From contig JASKMD010000002.1 of the NCBI GenBank assembly GCA_030144725.1, positions 484,001-548,000 on the forward strand: a stretch of DNA of 64,000 bases, read 5' to 3'. Origin of the DNA: Haematococcus lacustris (taxonomy: Eukaryota > Chlorophyta > Chlorophyceae > Chlamydomonadales > Haematococcaceae). Below the pieces are notes generated by a model that saw only the letters and a list, made by a program, of their open reading frames with translations, was not told where the DNA came from and ran no database searches. A program made the translations under genes and the position numbers. This document shows, in pieces, positions 32,326 to 52,052 of the stretch (its first letter is position 1; each line of letters opens with the position of its first letter).

Positions 32326-34985
32326 GACAGCAGCAGCAGCAGCGGCAGCAGGGCAAGGCCTGGCTCACTGGGAGGGCGAGGGCTCGTATAGCCAGACCCC
32401 CTATGCATGCAGGCACCCCCCGCCCCTCTGTGCCTTACCTTGACCAGGTCATTGAGGTGCAGGATCTTGGTGAGGTCATAGCCCTTGGCGCGCGCCTTGC
32501 CAGCCTCCTCCTCGCTGCGAGGCCACAGCCGACCCTGCAGCCTTGCTGACACAAGCTGTCAAAGCCAGTCAGGGGTGCGACTATGTGGTCTCGATTGGGC
32601 GTATCGTGGGCGGCTGGGCGATGACCATACCCCAGGCCACAGAAGACGTGGCTTTGTTATAATACAGATGGGTTTAAATCAGAGAGAGATGCGTGATCTG
32701 CAGTGGCCGGCGGTGGGCACCCAGACGACGGACAAGCTTCAGGCCACAGAAGCACTAGTTTTGTGATGACATGGATGGGCTTGTATAGGTGGGTGTGATG
32801 ACATTGGGTGTAGCAGTAACTACACCAGGCTTGGTGTGGTTGCAATGGTGCATGCCAAAATAAGGCGGGCTGGAGCATGTAGTGCAGCTGCAGGTGACAA
32901 GACAGAGCTGCAGCAGCTGCTGAGCAGCTCACCTGAAGAGTTCCACCCATGCACTTCAGGGCACACGCAGCAATCACACCTTCTGGCGTGCCACCAATGC
33001 CCATCAGCACATCCACTGGGCTGCCTGCTTTTGCCACCTGCCAGTGTGCAGCCCGGCAAGGCATACGTCACATGATGATAGGGTCAGGCTTGGTCGGATA
33101 GATGTGACAAAGCATGTGTCAATGCGCACACTGCGCACCTCGATCGCTCCGCCCACATCTCCGTCGCTGATGAGGCGAATGCGCGCCCCCGCCTCCCGGC
33201 ACTGCCGAATCAGGTCCGCGTGCCGAGGCCGGTCCAGCACGAGCACGGTGACGTCGCTGCGATACCAAGTGCACGTCACGCATCGCCGGGGTCAGGCTCA
33301 GTGCATACCACAAATGTGACCCAATCCCGCCGCCCATAAAGTTCGCGGCTGGTGCTGCCAGCCACGTACGCATACCTGACTGGCTTGCGCAGCGCGCGGG
33401 CAATCTCGTTCAGGTTGCGGCGCACGCTGTAATCCAAGCTGATGAGATGTGCAGGCACCTCTGGCCCAACTGCGAGCTTCTCCATGTACCTGCCGTACAT
33501 ACCCACATGAGCCCAATTGGTCGCTTGCCCGGCACGCAAACCATGCAGACCGGGCGCTAGACACATCCACAGAGCACGTACATGCAAGGACCGGGGTCAA
33601 ACAGCGAGCCGCGGGGTGCGACAGCGATAACGCTGACTGCGCCGTTCCGGCCTTGCGCGGTCAGCGACGTTCCGTCCAACGGGTCGACTGCGATGTCAAC
33701 TGACGGGCCGCCACTTCCAGCGCCGATGCGCTCGCCGCAGTACAGCATGGGCGCCTGCACGGGTTGGTGCACAGATGCAGTGGAAACTACCAAAACGTTG
33801 ATGCTCTCCAGAACTATAAAGGCTAGGAACGCACTATACCCGGAGTGACCAAGCCAGAACGGCAGGGGGCAGTGATAACATAAAATGCGCACATGTGCCA
33901 TGTTACTGCATGGTGGGCATCCAGCGCCATGGACCTCCACTCACCTCATCCTTCTCCCCCTCGCCAATGACGACCACGCCGTCCATGAAAATGCTGTTCA
34001 ACACCTTGCGCATCATGTCCACTGCGGCCTACGCACACCACCGCACATTGGGTTCGCTTGAGCTATACTTGCAGACCCTCAAAACAACTCCCCACACCCA
34101 AGGCTGTGGCTTGCCCCATGCTACTTGCAAACACATCCACACCAGGACCAGGCATCCACAGCATCACCACAACTGTGCCATGTCCAGGCAGACACAGGGA
34201 CCCAGTGGTGTGTGCAGTTCACCTCACACCACCAGCCCACCAGGATCTCTCTGCCTGCCTGCTTACCTGGTCTGCAGCATTCTTGTCACCCTTGCCCATC
34301 CAGCGGCCTGAGGCCAGTGCTGCCGCCTCAGTCACTCTCACCAGCTCCAGGGCCAAGTTGCGCTGCATGAAGGCAATGGCAGACACTACTTGACGCCAGC
34401 TGTGCTTTACTGGACAGGGAGATGTGCTCATGGAGGGGCTCGAACAGGGTAGGCTCGTGCACTTTGGCAGGCCGTGGGATCCCACAAGGGCCTGGCACTA
34501 ATGAGTCATGGTGCACTTGTCATGTTTTCTGTACCTAGGACTAACTAGGTTTGTGACGTGAGTAGGTGTTGTGACTGGCTTGGCCAGGCAGGGGCTCCCA
34601 GGAGCAATTACGGTTAACTAGAGCTGTACCCCACGCTGGCCGCGGGGGCGCTCACCTGGACTGCGCTGTAGTCCGGTCCATCTTCCATCGTGCTTCCATC
34701 CGGAGCGTACGACACTGCTACCGACACCTGCCGCGCTGCGAGTGCAGAGGCAAGAATGGCCCGTTCAACTCCCGACCCCCGTTCCGAGGCAATACCTTTT
34801 GCACTAGGGCCGCAGGGCTGCGTTAAAAGTGCGCCTCAAGCATGTTCTTGCAGTGACGCCTTGAAAACTGTACCTGAGCTTTGGCGCGTATGCGAGCTTG
34901 TCGATACGCATTGGCGCCACGCACCGCACGGTTTACTTTGCACCTGCCTGGCAGGCTTCAGCTGCCTCGAGTGCTGTAAGTTCAT
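31068..34985 (-). CDS. glpX: Plastid-targeted GlpX-type (class II) fructose-1,6-/sedoheptulose-1,7-bisphosphatase
   Basis: Eleven minus-strand exons in fully consistent phase: 34985-34874, 34795-34656, 34362-34267, 34028-33945, 33754-33582, 33489-33376, 33256-33139, 33037-32933, 32534-32439, 32000-31880, 31228-31068 (439 aa). The first 40 residues ([24 protein letters not shown]) are Ser/Arg/Gln-rich and fit a chloroplast transit peptide. The body follows GlpX closely: [38 protein letters not shown], the metal/phosphate motif DPLDGT (168-173), [76 protein letters not shown]. This Li-sensitive phosphatase family is bacterial/cyanobacterial in type and distinct from the usual plant FBPase and SBPase. 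A Calvin-cycle or glycolate-to-sugar role is inferred. One intron holds a (CCCCTG)n run. Confidence 0.9.
31571..31877. repeat. (CCCCTG)n hexamer array in an intron
   Basis: About 50 mostly perfect hexamers with a few CCCCCTG and CCCTGG variants, in the last intron of the minus-strand GlpX-type gene. The array abuts the 5' splice site of exon 32000-31880. Here the sense strand is the G-rich CAGGGG strand, unlike the other intronic arrays. Confidence 0.95.
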
Positions 34986-35705
34986 GGCCTGTTGTCGTGA
35001 TGTCGGATTTGCGAGTAGGGTTCGAAGTGCTGAATCTGAAGCGATGCGGTGCAGACTGGAACGCTATATATCGGTACAATTCACAACCGTGCCTCTGTGC
35101 CACCGTGGCAAACCGCAACGGTTTACGATGACAAAATCTTTTAAAGCCGGTACGCTGACTACAATTCAAAGTCAGAACCTGTCGAGCTACAAGTCTTGCC
35201 CAGTCAAGTGGTTCGAGGGGACACGATAGCTTTGCTGTCACATTGGTGCTTACGCAATAACAAATAAAACATGTTGCCAACGCGGCAAGGGATGGGATCT
35301 TGGACCCCAACTCGTACGTACAAGGTCGACGCTGGTTGATCGTTTTAATCACAAATAGTGGGAGGTTTCTGCATCGTTTAGAGTATGGCACGCCACCATC
35401 TCTCACAAGACTTCAACAACCGGGTAATGGGATCACACTTAACATGAACATACGATACACAATCATGCGGTCACCCGCATCCCTAACCCAGGTTGTTTTG
35501 AAGCGATGCGTGAATGGCGTCGTGGCCAGGGCTGGTGGCGGGCCAAACTCAGTCGGTGTTAACGGATAAGCATGCTTGCCCTGCACCCCCATGTTCTGGT
35601 GAACTTCGCATAAGGCTTCGTCCATCTGTCCTTTAAGTCCTCTCTCAAAGCCTCCTTCAAATCCTCTCTCAAAGAATCAGTGGGGGTCTGAGTCGGACTA
35701 ATCTC
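34986..35705. promoter_or_regulatory. GlpX-type gene upstream region
   Basis: 720 bases between the GlpX start (34985) and the TPR gene stop (35706), both on minus. A TATATA at 35065-35070 lies 80 bases upstream of the ATG and is a plausible TATA box. The distal part (35600-35705) contains a short Ser/Leu-rich repeat (CCTCTCTCAAA) and abuts a stretch resembling the Fanzor-like relic. No gene seen. Confidence 0.4.
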
Positions 35706-42468
<6,763 letters not shown>

Positions 42469-42983
42469 CGCAGATGCTAACGAGGAGCAGCAAGTGTAGC
42501 CTAGACGGTGCGGGAGCAAGGAAATCGTGATGTGTCATGTGGATTGTGCGGACCTATTCCTGCTTCTGATGGTCCCACTGCTGAGCAACCTCTACTTCAA
42601 ATGGGATCCCAAACTCATTGCCTAGGAAAGTCTAGTTTGTACTACCTCCCACCCCTTCTTACGCCCCCCCCCCCCCCCCACACACACACACACCTGCTTA
42701 TCCACCAGCCGGCCCACGAGCGTGGTTCTAGCCATCTCTATTGGAGCTGCGAAGCTGTGGCATGTAGCATCTCGAGCAGCCCCAAATCAACTAACCCTGC
42801 ACCCAATCCTCTGCACCCATGCGGGTAATCTTGCGGGTCGCGAAACGTCGCGCACATAGTGCCGTAGCCCCCAAAACGCAGCTTGACGCCACCCCGCGCC
42901 ACCTTCTGCGTCGGTTCCTGCTGCCCTTTCCTGGATCCTGATCCGAGGACAGATGAGCCCCTGAGTGGGCATCGTGACGCACG
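42469..42983. promoter_or_regulatory. Divergent promoter region, TPR gene and protein kinase
   Basis: 515 bases between divergent ATGs (42468 minus, 42984 plus). It contains a C run and CA dinucleotide run at 42664-42692. No TATA-like element was obvious. Promoter role is inferred from position. Confidence 0.45.
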
Positions 42984-45900
42984 ATGGGCAACTGTCTCGC
43001 GCTCAGCACGACAGCAACCCAGCCAGACGCTTCCATTTCCTGTCCCGAGCTCCCCCCTGCTCCCCATTGCAACGATAAAATCAAGCGGCGGAGCTCGGTG
43101 TTCGATGGCGACTGTTCCAACAGTGTCCTTCCGGAGCTGCGGCTGCCAATGCGACATCGTCTGGTGCTGCCGTCGTCGATGGAGCCGATGGACAGCCTTA
43201 CGTCTGGCTGCACAACTACGCAGCAATCGCCCTTATCCAATGCCAGCTCGTTTGGCACATCGGGTACACGCAGCCCTCAATCGTCCCTGGCCAAGTTAAG
43301 CGTGGCATTTGGTACGCCTGAGGCGCAGACCCTGGCCCAGGACTTTCAACCAGGCTACAACCTCAGCGACATTGTGTCTTGCACCAAGCACATGCTTGAG
43401 GCGTCGAGACCACACACCTGCAAGTCATTGAAGAGCTCAGTGCCCCGTAAGACATCTGGTGAGTTCTTCATGTTGCAAGCAAGGGTTGGCTAGCATGAAG
43501 CTGATGTGCCCAGTCTGAACATTCCCGTTGGCATAGGTCAAATGCAGTGATACATGTATTGTGTTGACATGTGGTTTCAGTGACAGCGACTGGTCACATG
43601 CCAGCCGAGTTGCTGGACTTTCATGAGATATTCGACCTGAAGTTCATTGGCTCAGGTGCCAGTGGCAGCGTGTTCAGAGGTGTGTTCCAGGTTTCTCACC
43701 ACATGCAAGAACTGCAAACCCTTAGGTGGGGCAATTGTTTGATTGAAGCTGTGATGGCAACTGCTCTGCAGGTCAGTGGCAGGGTGCCACCGTGGCTGTA
43801 AAGCTGATCGTCACCACAGCAGACCGACTGCACATGTCTGAAGCAGCTGCAAACGAAGCTGTGCTCAGCTGCCTCCTCTCCCACCCTACAGTGGTGAGTG
43901 CCCTGATAGCACGACATCTTTTAGAGTGAATAGGTCGCCAGTGCAAGGTGCATGCGGCCTTGTAAAGAGGCAGCCGTTAGCAATGCTCAAAGGCCTCATA
44001 GCTGTTTGTCAGTCCTGAGCCAGTGCAGCTCTTCAATGTGCAGTTGGTGCATGGCATGCCTTGCACAGGTGCAGACATTCAGTTGCAAGCTGCTGGCTCT
44101 GACTGAACCGTTGTTGGAGTACATTGCCAGGTGAGCTGCATGCCAGTCACACTCGGCACCTGGCACTCATTCGAGTGTGAGGAGACATGCAACACAGGGT
44201 TATTGCAAGGATGTTACAGAGACATGCTGTATGCTGCAGACTACTCACGTTCACACAGTTCCCAGGCTGCTGTGCTGCTGCCTTGATCAGGTGCACTGGC
44301 CACAACTTCGACACAGAGGCGGAGACCGGCAGCCTGGATGCCAGCTTCGCCTCTGGGGAGGGTTTTGGCAACCCCCTGGTAGAGTCCCACAACATGGCGG
44401 TGATCCAGGTCAGGCAGCAGCACTCCAGGCCCCTCTGCCAGCAGCAGCAGCAGCAGCAGCAGCAGATACATCATGGGGGACTGTATTGGCCAACCAGCTG
44501 TGGCCTGGTGCTGGTGCATTGCACGAGCATTAGTGCCACCCCAAGAGCCCATGACACCCAGTAGCTGCCTATGCCGTGAGAGCCAAGCACACTCACAAGC
44601 AGCAGCAAAGGCTTGAGCATTGACCTGCACATGCATGTTACATGGGAGACGAGCCGGAGTGAATCACCTTGTTCTGCAGCAGACCATGGGCACCTGTCAC
44701 CTATGGTCTGGGTGCAGGAGGTGCTACAGCAGGCCAACGCCCGGCCTGGTAGCCTCCTCACACAGATTGTCATGGAACACTGTGACAAGGGCAACCTGCT
44801 ACAGGTGGGCAGCCTCTCTGCGCTGAGACGATACTCCGCAGCCGGGGTGTGAGCAAGCTAGGATGCCATGGTTGCATTGCTTCTGCAGTCCCTGTGCTAT
44901 TGCACCTGGTATGCAGCTTCCCCTGCGCTCATAATCTGCCACAGCCATGCTAGGACATGGCGGTGCCGCATGAGCTCAGCATCATTAGTACATGGCATTA
45001 GCTGGGTGCAACATGAAGAACAACAAACATCGCTATTGTGTCAACAACACATAAGGCTGTGTGATGTGGTGCATGCCATACAGTTGTAACAATGTTGTGT
45101 ACAGTGCTCCTGTGCTCCTCCTGCTTGTGCTTGCCTTGTGAAACAGGCCATTGAGCGGGGTCTCTTCAAGCCAACCGAGCGCTGGGGCCCTCGTCTGGCG
45201 CTGCGTGCCCTCCTGCGTACCGCCCGGGAGATTGCTCAAGGCATGCTGCACATCCATCAGAGCGACGTGGTGCACGGAGGTAAGCAACATTCGCTGGTCA
45301 GCAGGCAGGCCTGTTTACAGACAGGCAGGCAGGTAGGCAGAGTTTGCTCAGCCCTGGCCATGGCGCAAGCTGGCTACCTCCTTCACACTGAATGCAGACC
45401 TGAAACCCGGCAACGTGTTGCTCAAGTGCGCCCGCACAGATCGGAGGGGCTTTACTGCCAAGGTGAGCACTGCTTTCCCCAGATGTTTTGGGGCATGCAT
45501 ACTATGAGCCTGGTCTGCCAGTGCGCCGCCTGCTGCCACTGTGCTGATGTGCTCGTGAGCAAGCACATGACCAGTGCATGCTTCATGAGGTGTGCCTGTG
45601 GCAGTGGCCACAAGGCCAGCAGCAGCAGCATGCACTAGCCCACCAGCAGTGCCGCTGAAGCATTGTGACCTTTGCTGTGCAAAGAAGCTGGTGGTGGTGT
45701 GTGGGCTGGAGGTGCAGGTGGCGGACTTTGGCTTGTCTCGCTTCACTAACGAGCCACTGGTGGACAGCGCCTGCTGGGCTACTGTAGAGTATGTGAGTGG
45801 AGCCAGCTGCACACTGCGCTTGCCCTGAGGCAAGGTATGCCGCAACCATTGACAAGACTTTGTTAAGCTACTGGCTGCAAGCAGTGATTGCCGAGAGCCA

Positions 45901-48134
45901 GTGAGCTCGTCACTTCCCAGTTGTTCCAGTGGTTACCTCTCAGTTTCCAGAAATGGTTGAGATTAACTGCGTTTGCTTCCCACTGTTCTGCTGATCACTG
46001 ACTACAACACGGTTGTGGCTGAGCATGAGGGCCCTCATCTCCTAGCCCAGGCAGCAGGTAGCAGTCGTTATCATGTCTAGCCAAGCTGCAATGCTGATAC
46101 ACATGCTGGTGCTTGCAGATGTCCCCGGAATCGTTTGATGGCATTGTGTCGAGGGCCATGGATGTGTGGGCCTTTGGAGTCACACTGTGGCAGGTAAAGC
46201 AGTGCATGGGTGGCCAGCTCAGCATGCTCCAGCCTGTCGATCTGCCAGCACTTGGCTGCAGCTCAATAACTTTAGCAGTGGTTACTGCATGGAGGGAAGC
46301 CTCACATGACACAACAAACTCAGGGAGAACTACACTCTGTCCCTCGCGTTGCACAACTCATGGTCATGGTAATGCCAGTCTACTGACCTCTTTTCACATT
46401 TCAGGTGTGACCAGGCAGTAATGCGGTGTGATGTGTTGCCTGCAGATGGTTACCGGGGACAGACCGCATCAAGGGCTGCAGCCTGCTCAAATCATGCTGG
46501 GGGTGCAGGGCGGCAACCTGGTGCTGGAGTGGCCAGACTCTACTAATGCCCGCCTGGTGGCCCTGGGCCGCAGCTGCCTGGCGCACAACAGCAGCGCCCG
46601 ACCCAGCTTCAAGCACATCATCTCTGTGAGTGAAGCCAAGTGCAGCAACCAGGGAGCAGGGAGGTGGTGGTCCCAACAACCTTGCCAGGGTGCCCTATAC
46701 TTTGCAAAGGAAGGCTGGCTGTTTTATCAGGGCTACTTCAAGCATTTGATACCATGAGCAGTGCCTCGTGTGCTTCACCGCCCTCCTCTTGCGCTAGTGG
46801 ACAGGAGCGCTGGCGTCACAGCTGTTGCAGCTGCCCCAGCCGCCGCTGCCTTCGCCATCAGTCCCAATCATCACCCCAGCCCTTGTCAGCGGGATAGCAC
46901 GCGGCTGGTCTGACGCAATGCAGGCCTCTGCGTCACCCAACACTCCCCTCCACACTCCTGCCACTGCTTGTGCTACCTGCCGCTGGTGCAGGAGGTAAGC
47001 TTGATTGAGAGTGAGGTGCGCCTGGAGCGTGGCCCCGACTCTCCTGGTCGCTTCAGTCTAAGCGGCTCCATCCCCAGCCTCAGCCCAAGACAAGCCATCT
47101 CGTGCAGCCTGGCCCCTTCACACAGCAGCCTGTCCCCTGCGCCCCCTGCCCTTTGTGGCACCGCACATGCTTGCATCGGCAGCCTGACCCCGGTTCGCAC
47201 CAGCAGCTGGGTCCCTCCAGCCTCCATCCCCCTCATGTCCCCGACCCACGCAGCCTGGCCAGGGCTTCTCCCACGGGCCTCCTCTGCCGCCTGGCCGGCG
47301 TGCAGCCCGGATGTCAGCCAACCCCTGCCTCAGGCTGTGTCACATTGCTCAGCCTCAGCCACCGTCCAAGGCCACCACAGCCCCACCAACTTAGCTCCCT
47401 CCCTGCTGCTGCCAGCCCCTTACGGCACACACCACACCAGCCTGGACACTTCCCCACCTCCAGGTAATCCCCAAGCAGCCCTGCCCATCACACAGCCCCG
47501 CAGCAGCCAAATCTGGCCACCGGGCTTGGAGCAGACAGCAGGGTCTGAGGTGCAGGAGGGAGAAGGTGCCTCACTAAGGCCCATGATCTCCAGCGTGCTG
47601 TCTCCCTATCTGCCTGAGGTCCTGACAGTGGCCAGCACAGACGGTGGTGGCAGCATGCCCAGCTTCGACCTGTCAAGGCTGTGCAGTGTGGCTGAGGTGG
47701 CAGTGGCTGCGATGCAGGTCACAGCAGCGGCCATGGCGTTAGGAACGACGGCAATGGGAATGGGGCGGCCAGCAGGTGACCTTGGCCCAGCTGGACCTGA
47801 GGATGCTCCCTTCTCTCTGGTATTCAAACCCCTGACCTGCTCACCCGCACCCACCCCTTTGCTGTGGAATGAAGCAGTCAAACGCAAGTGCTCTCTGCTG
47901 ACAGCACGGGCTCCGGCCACCACCATTGCTAGTGGCCAGTTCTGCCCAGCCACCTGGTCAGCTCCCCAGCTAGGTCTTCCACCCTCAGCCCTGCGTGACA
48001 CTGCCATGGAGGGCGGCGGCAGATGTCTGACACTGTGGGAATGGCCCAGCTTTGACAGACAGATCATAATGCAAGCTACCTCCTCGGTAATGGGGTCTGC
48101 TCTGCCTGCCACCCAGCCCCTTGCCTCCAGCTGA
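42984..48134 (+). CDS. Membrane-anchored TKL/Raf-like protein kinase
   Basis: Twelve exons in consistent phase: 42984-43458, 43581-43679, 43772-43893, 44069-44130, 44291-44408, 44718-44804, 45147-45279, 45398-45462, 45718-45792, 46119-46193, 46446-46625, 46992-48134 (877 aa). The N-terminus MGNCLALS carries Gly2 for N-myristoylation and Cys4 for palmitoylation, suggesting membrane anchoring. The kinase domain (about 175-490) has the glycine loop IGSGASGSV, VAVK (Lys202), HGDLKPGN with catalytic Asp366, DFG (390-392), MSPES in place of APE, DVWAFGVTLWQ and a terminal RPSFKHI. The residue before the catalytic Asp is Gly, so this is a non-RD kinase. The type resembles the large tyrosine-kinase-like families of volvocine algae. 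The last exon encodes a 381-residue Ser/Pro-rich tail without a known domain. Substrates are unknown. Confidence 0.85.
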
Positions 48135-50379
48135 AGTCCACCACACAGGCGTCGCTGGTTCTCTGCAACAGCCTTAGCCAAACAGCGGCAGCAGTGGACA
48201 GATCACCACAGCAGGAAGTCGGCAGTGGTCATGGCCAACTGTGTGCTTTCACTCTCCTGTGCCTTATGGAGAACTGCTCAGCTGGCGTCGCTGGCTAGCT
48301 TCCCACCTGACATGCTGCCTGTAGCTTGGGGTCAGTAGACAGCCTTGCCTCTCACGCATCTGCCCCAAGCCTGTACAAGGGTTCTGAGAGCGGAGTGGTC
48401 GCAAGGGCAGTGGTGTGGCAGACATGAAGCCTGGCAAGCAGACCCTCCAGCCAGCCAGTGGGCACGGACGACTAGCTGAGCAGCTCATGCTTCTGGCTCC
48501 TGGCTGAAGGGCTGATGGGCCATGCAAAAACAGTCGAGGAGCTGGCTAGGCCTGGAGGTTGGTCGTCATGATGGCAGTGATGTCCACTTGGGTGTTGCGC
48601 TGCAGTCAGACCTAGGCTGGTGGCGGGCTGACTGTAGCTCAGCTGATCTCAACTCAGCCCAGTGCAGCTCAGCTCAATGCTTGTCGCTGGTCAACACTAC
48701 CAGCGAAAGGTAGGTGGAGGAAGCCAGCACACCACAGGCCTTTCACTGTTTGCCAATTTGATGCAAGCCAGTCAACAGGGCTGACAACCATCTTCATTTT
48801 TTTGCATTGCAGCTATGTCTACACCAGGCCCTTTCCCAGCCATACGCAGCCTGTTGTGTTGCTGCCCCAGTGTGCTTGACCTGGCCATAGCTGTACCATC
48901 ACTCAAGTCAGGGGTGTGTACTGCAACCAGGGCTATCATCATCACTGTCATCATTATCATCATCATCACCATCATTTTCATCATCACCATCACAATCATC
49001 ATCATTACCTGGGCTGGCTTGGTGATGGGCAATGAAAGTCGGAACGACAGATGCATGCATCTCTGCAGCTGCCCAGTGGGTCTGGCCAGATGCATGGCGG
49101 GTGGAAGCTGGCCAGCACCTGCATGTGCTTCCTGTTTGGTCTTGGAAGGCCTCGGTGATGTGGAGGCAGGCTGGTGGGTGCATTCACTGGACTGCATGCT
49201 GCATGCTGCACGCCAGACTTCTTGGGTTGAGTGAATAATGCCGTGAAATGCTGGCTGGGCACACTTGGGACACACGCACATACAAGTAGCTGAGTGTGCA
49301 GTGCATGGCATGCTGGGTACAAAAAGAGGAGTGGTAGCACTTGTACATGTTACTACTGCACATGCACACTGTACATACACGCATACCTTTGGGGCATAGT
49401 TGACGATGACTCTGAATAGAAAGAGGCTTACCTCTGGCTCTGGCACCCAAGCACTCTATTCCAGGAGCAGGGGCTGCTGGGGCTACATACCTGGTCATCA
49501 ATGTGGGTCAGCGTTGGGTGCTGTTCTGCAGGGTTTGCAGTGCTTGCACGCCAGCTTTCCCCATCCCAAGCAAGCAGCTGAGTGAAGCTGCTGAGTTGTG
49601 AGCCGAGTTAGCGGTGTTGTTATGCAGGCATTGATGTTGGTAGTTGCCAAGACGTCAGATGTGTTAGAAATGAAGACAGTGACTAGCTCAGAGGCTTCTG
49701 CTTAGGATACCCCAGCCACATTGCTGGCCTCGCATCAGGGGCAGCTCAGCTGCATTACAATGCTGGGTTTGAGGGTTGCAGGGCCTGCTTAACATGGACC
49801 CGCCATGCTGTCATCAGATAAAACGTCACCTTATCACACTCCAAACGGTGGTGGTTGGTCTAGGGGTTGTTTAGAGGTGTGCCTGCATTTAGTGTTTGGC
49901 TGGGCATGTTGAGGGGTTCATCATTACAGCCAACACCATCCATCTCCCGAGGTACATAGTGGCAATTGGTAACACGGGCTGGGTGTTTACTGTGGCCGCT
50001 GGGACCTTGTCTAGTGTTGCGACCCTGGATCTCCTTCATTCAGAACCACACCTGTCGACTGGGCAGAAACATTTCTCATGCTGGGCATGCATTGGTTTTC
50101 CTACTTGAGAAATGCTGTCGGGCATGAGTAGCGATGTCGGTGTTGCGGGGTACGTCTGTAGGATGGGTTTATCATCGTTTTTGTTCACAGTGTGCAATGA
50201 AATTACATAATATACCTGTAGCAGATACTACTGAAGCCTTGCAGGTTTTTTCATGCTTCATCACTTGTAATAACTATCCCCACTTGGTGCAGGGCAAGTC
50301 AAAGTGCTGTGGAATAGATGGTATAAGCTTGGACAATGCCTACGAAATGCCTACGCCTATGCCTATGACATGCCTATGT
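48135..50379. other. Intergenic, no gene recognised
   Basis: 2.2 kb between the kinase stop and the first repetitive element. It holds an ATC/ATT-rich microsatellite at about 48935-49010 (sense strand TCATCATCA) and short AGCTCAGCTC-like runs at 48635-48675. No protein-like frame was found. Confidence 0.5.
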
Positions 50380-50867
50380 CAGGTGTCCCCAACTAACAGA
50401 AAATGACAGGAAACCGACCCCTGGTAATCAAAACGACGCCGCGGCTCAGCCACGTAGTTTCTATTTATGTCACGCACATCACTGGGTAGAGGACTCTGTC
50501 AGCTATGCGGGGCAACATGTATCATCAAATACTGTGCACTGTGCTGAGTGCTATTGCGGCTTAAACCTCCACATTCAAATCCATGCATTGTTTGCTCACG
50601 CGGGCCTCGTCGCGAGAGACCGCCGCGACCGACGAGGCTCAGGAGCACCTGCAAAAAGTCAGGGACAGTCGCCGCAGTCAAAACGATTCACATGGCACGC
50701 CAAACCGATGTGATAACGCCCCTTCACCCATGCTCGGAAGTATACAAGGCTGCTGCGATGCTTGACCCCTTCGTGAACGGTACTTATGATTTGGCCACTC
50801 TGCAAGGCCTCACAAGGTGTGTAGGCAATCGCTATGTTACCTTGCTCGACATGTTGGGTCCGATCCC

Positions 50868-52052
50868 TCACGCCCGCCCTCCGCTTGCGTGTCGAGCTTG
50901 TGTCCAGCTCCGCCCTGACCTGCGCAGCTGGAGGGGTGAGCAGGTCAGGGGCAGCACCAGCACCAGCTGCCAGCTGCTGCCAGGGGGGGGCAGCAGGAGG
51001 GGTGGGTAGCCCAGGGGCGGCGCCAGCACCAGCTGCCAGCTGCTGCCATGGGTGGGCAGCAGGAGGGGTGGGCAGCCCAGGAGCGGCACCAGCAGCAGCT
51101 GCCAGCTGCTGCCAGGGGGGGGCAGCAGGAGGGGTAGGCAGCCCAGGGGCGGCACCAGCGCCAGCTGCCAGCTGCCGCCAGGGTACATGGGTGACGGACT
51201 GCTGTGCTCCTCAAAGAAGTTGCGCACGTACTCCAGCTGCTCATGGCTGAGACAGCGGCGGCCGCGCTGGAGGGGCGCTGCTGTCCAGTCTGCTGTTGCG
51301 CCAGGCACGCTTGACTGCACGGGGCGTGATGCCAAGCTGCCTGGCCGTCCTCTTGATGCCATGCTGCTCAATGCCCCTGCCCATTGTCATGGCCAAGGCA
51401 GTGTTGAACAGCTGCTGTTGTGTTGTGCGCTGTCCACTTGGGGCGGACTTGGTGCTGGCAAGCACAGGCCTGAGTGACTCCACCATGATGCCCCCCAACA
51501 CCTGGTCAGGGGTGGGGGGGACCATGCCAGTAGCCAGGCTGACCACAGACCGCATGCGGCAGTGCTGCTGAAGCCTGTCCAGCAGCTCTGCACCCTCCTC
51601 CACTGCTCCACTCTGCACCCTCCTCCACTCCACCGCTGAAACTCATCCAGCAGTGGCTGCAGCCTCAGCTGCCAGGCCTGGGGGGAGATGCTGAGGGGCT
51701 GTGGCTGCTGCTGCTGCTGCTGACGGTGCAAGCGCAAGTCCCACACTGGACGTGGGGAGATCGCTTGTGCGAGGCAAGGCGAGGAAGAGATTGCGGGGGT
51801 AGGGTTGCCTCTTGCCCTGCGCATGGCCTTGTCCCGGCCCATGGCCCCGGCACTGGCCCGTGACCGTGCCCCTGAACCTGCTGCCCTTGCCCCCCCCCCT
51901 TGTTGCGCGTGCCCTTCCCTCCCCCTTGCTACCCCTGCTGCCTCTGCCTTTGCTGCAGCTCTTAGCACAGCAGCCACTGCTGCCGCAGCTATTGCTGCTG
52001 CCGCTGCTTGGTGCTCATCCATCCTGCACAGGAGCAGCAACAGCAACAGCAC
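50868..52052 (-). pseudogene. HTH-like transposon protein with Pro-rich tandem repeats, broken
   Basis: Minus-strand coding sense in two frames joined at a small tandem duplication near 51620. Segments: an Ala-rich start (MDEHQAAAAAIAAAAVAAVL), RMRSVVSLATGMVPPTPDQV, QQLFNTALAMTMGRGIEQ, and an HTH-like HGIKRTARQLGITPRAVKRA. Later comes SHEQLEYVRNFFEEHSSPSP, a segment I associate with a repeat-protein family of this algal group. It ends in four tandem 60-66-base units (AAPGLPTPPAAPPWQQLAAG type) and a basic STRKRRAG motif shared with element B. No catalytic domain is seen. Confidence 0.5.

Noticed and set aside
31184..32552. Gly/Arg/Ala-rich minus-strand proteins across the hexamer array
   Set aside because: They read through GlpX introns and the (CCCCTG)n array. 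The exons 32534-32439 and 32000-31880 use specific splice sites instead.
48935..49200. Asp-rich or Met/Ile-rich frames in the ATC microsatellite
   Set aside because: Simple-sequence translation only, with no adjoining coding signal.
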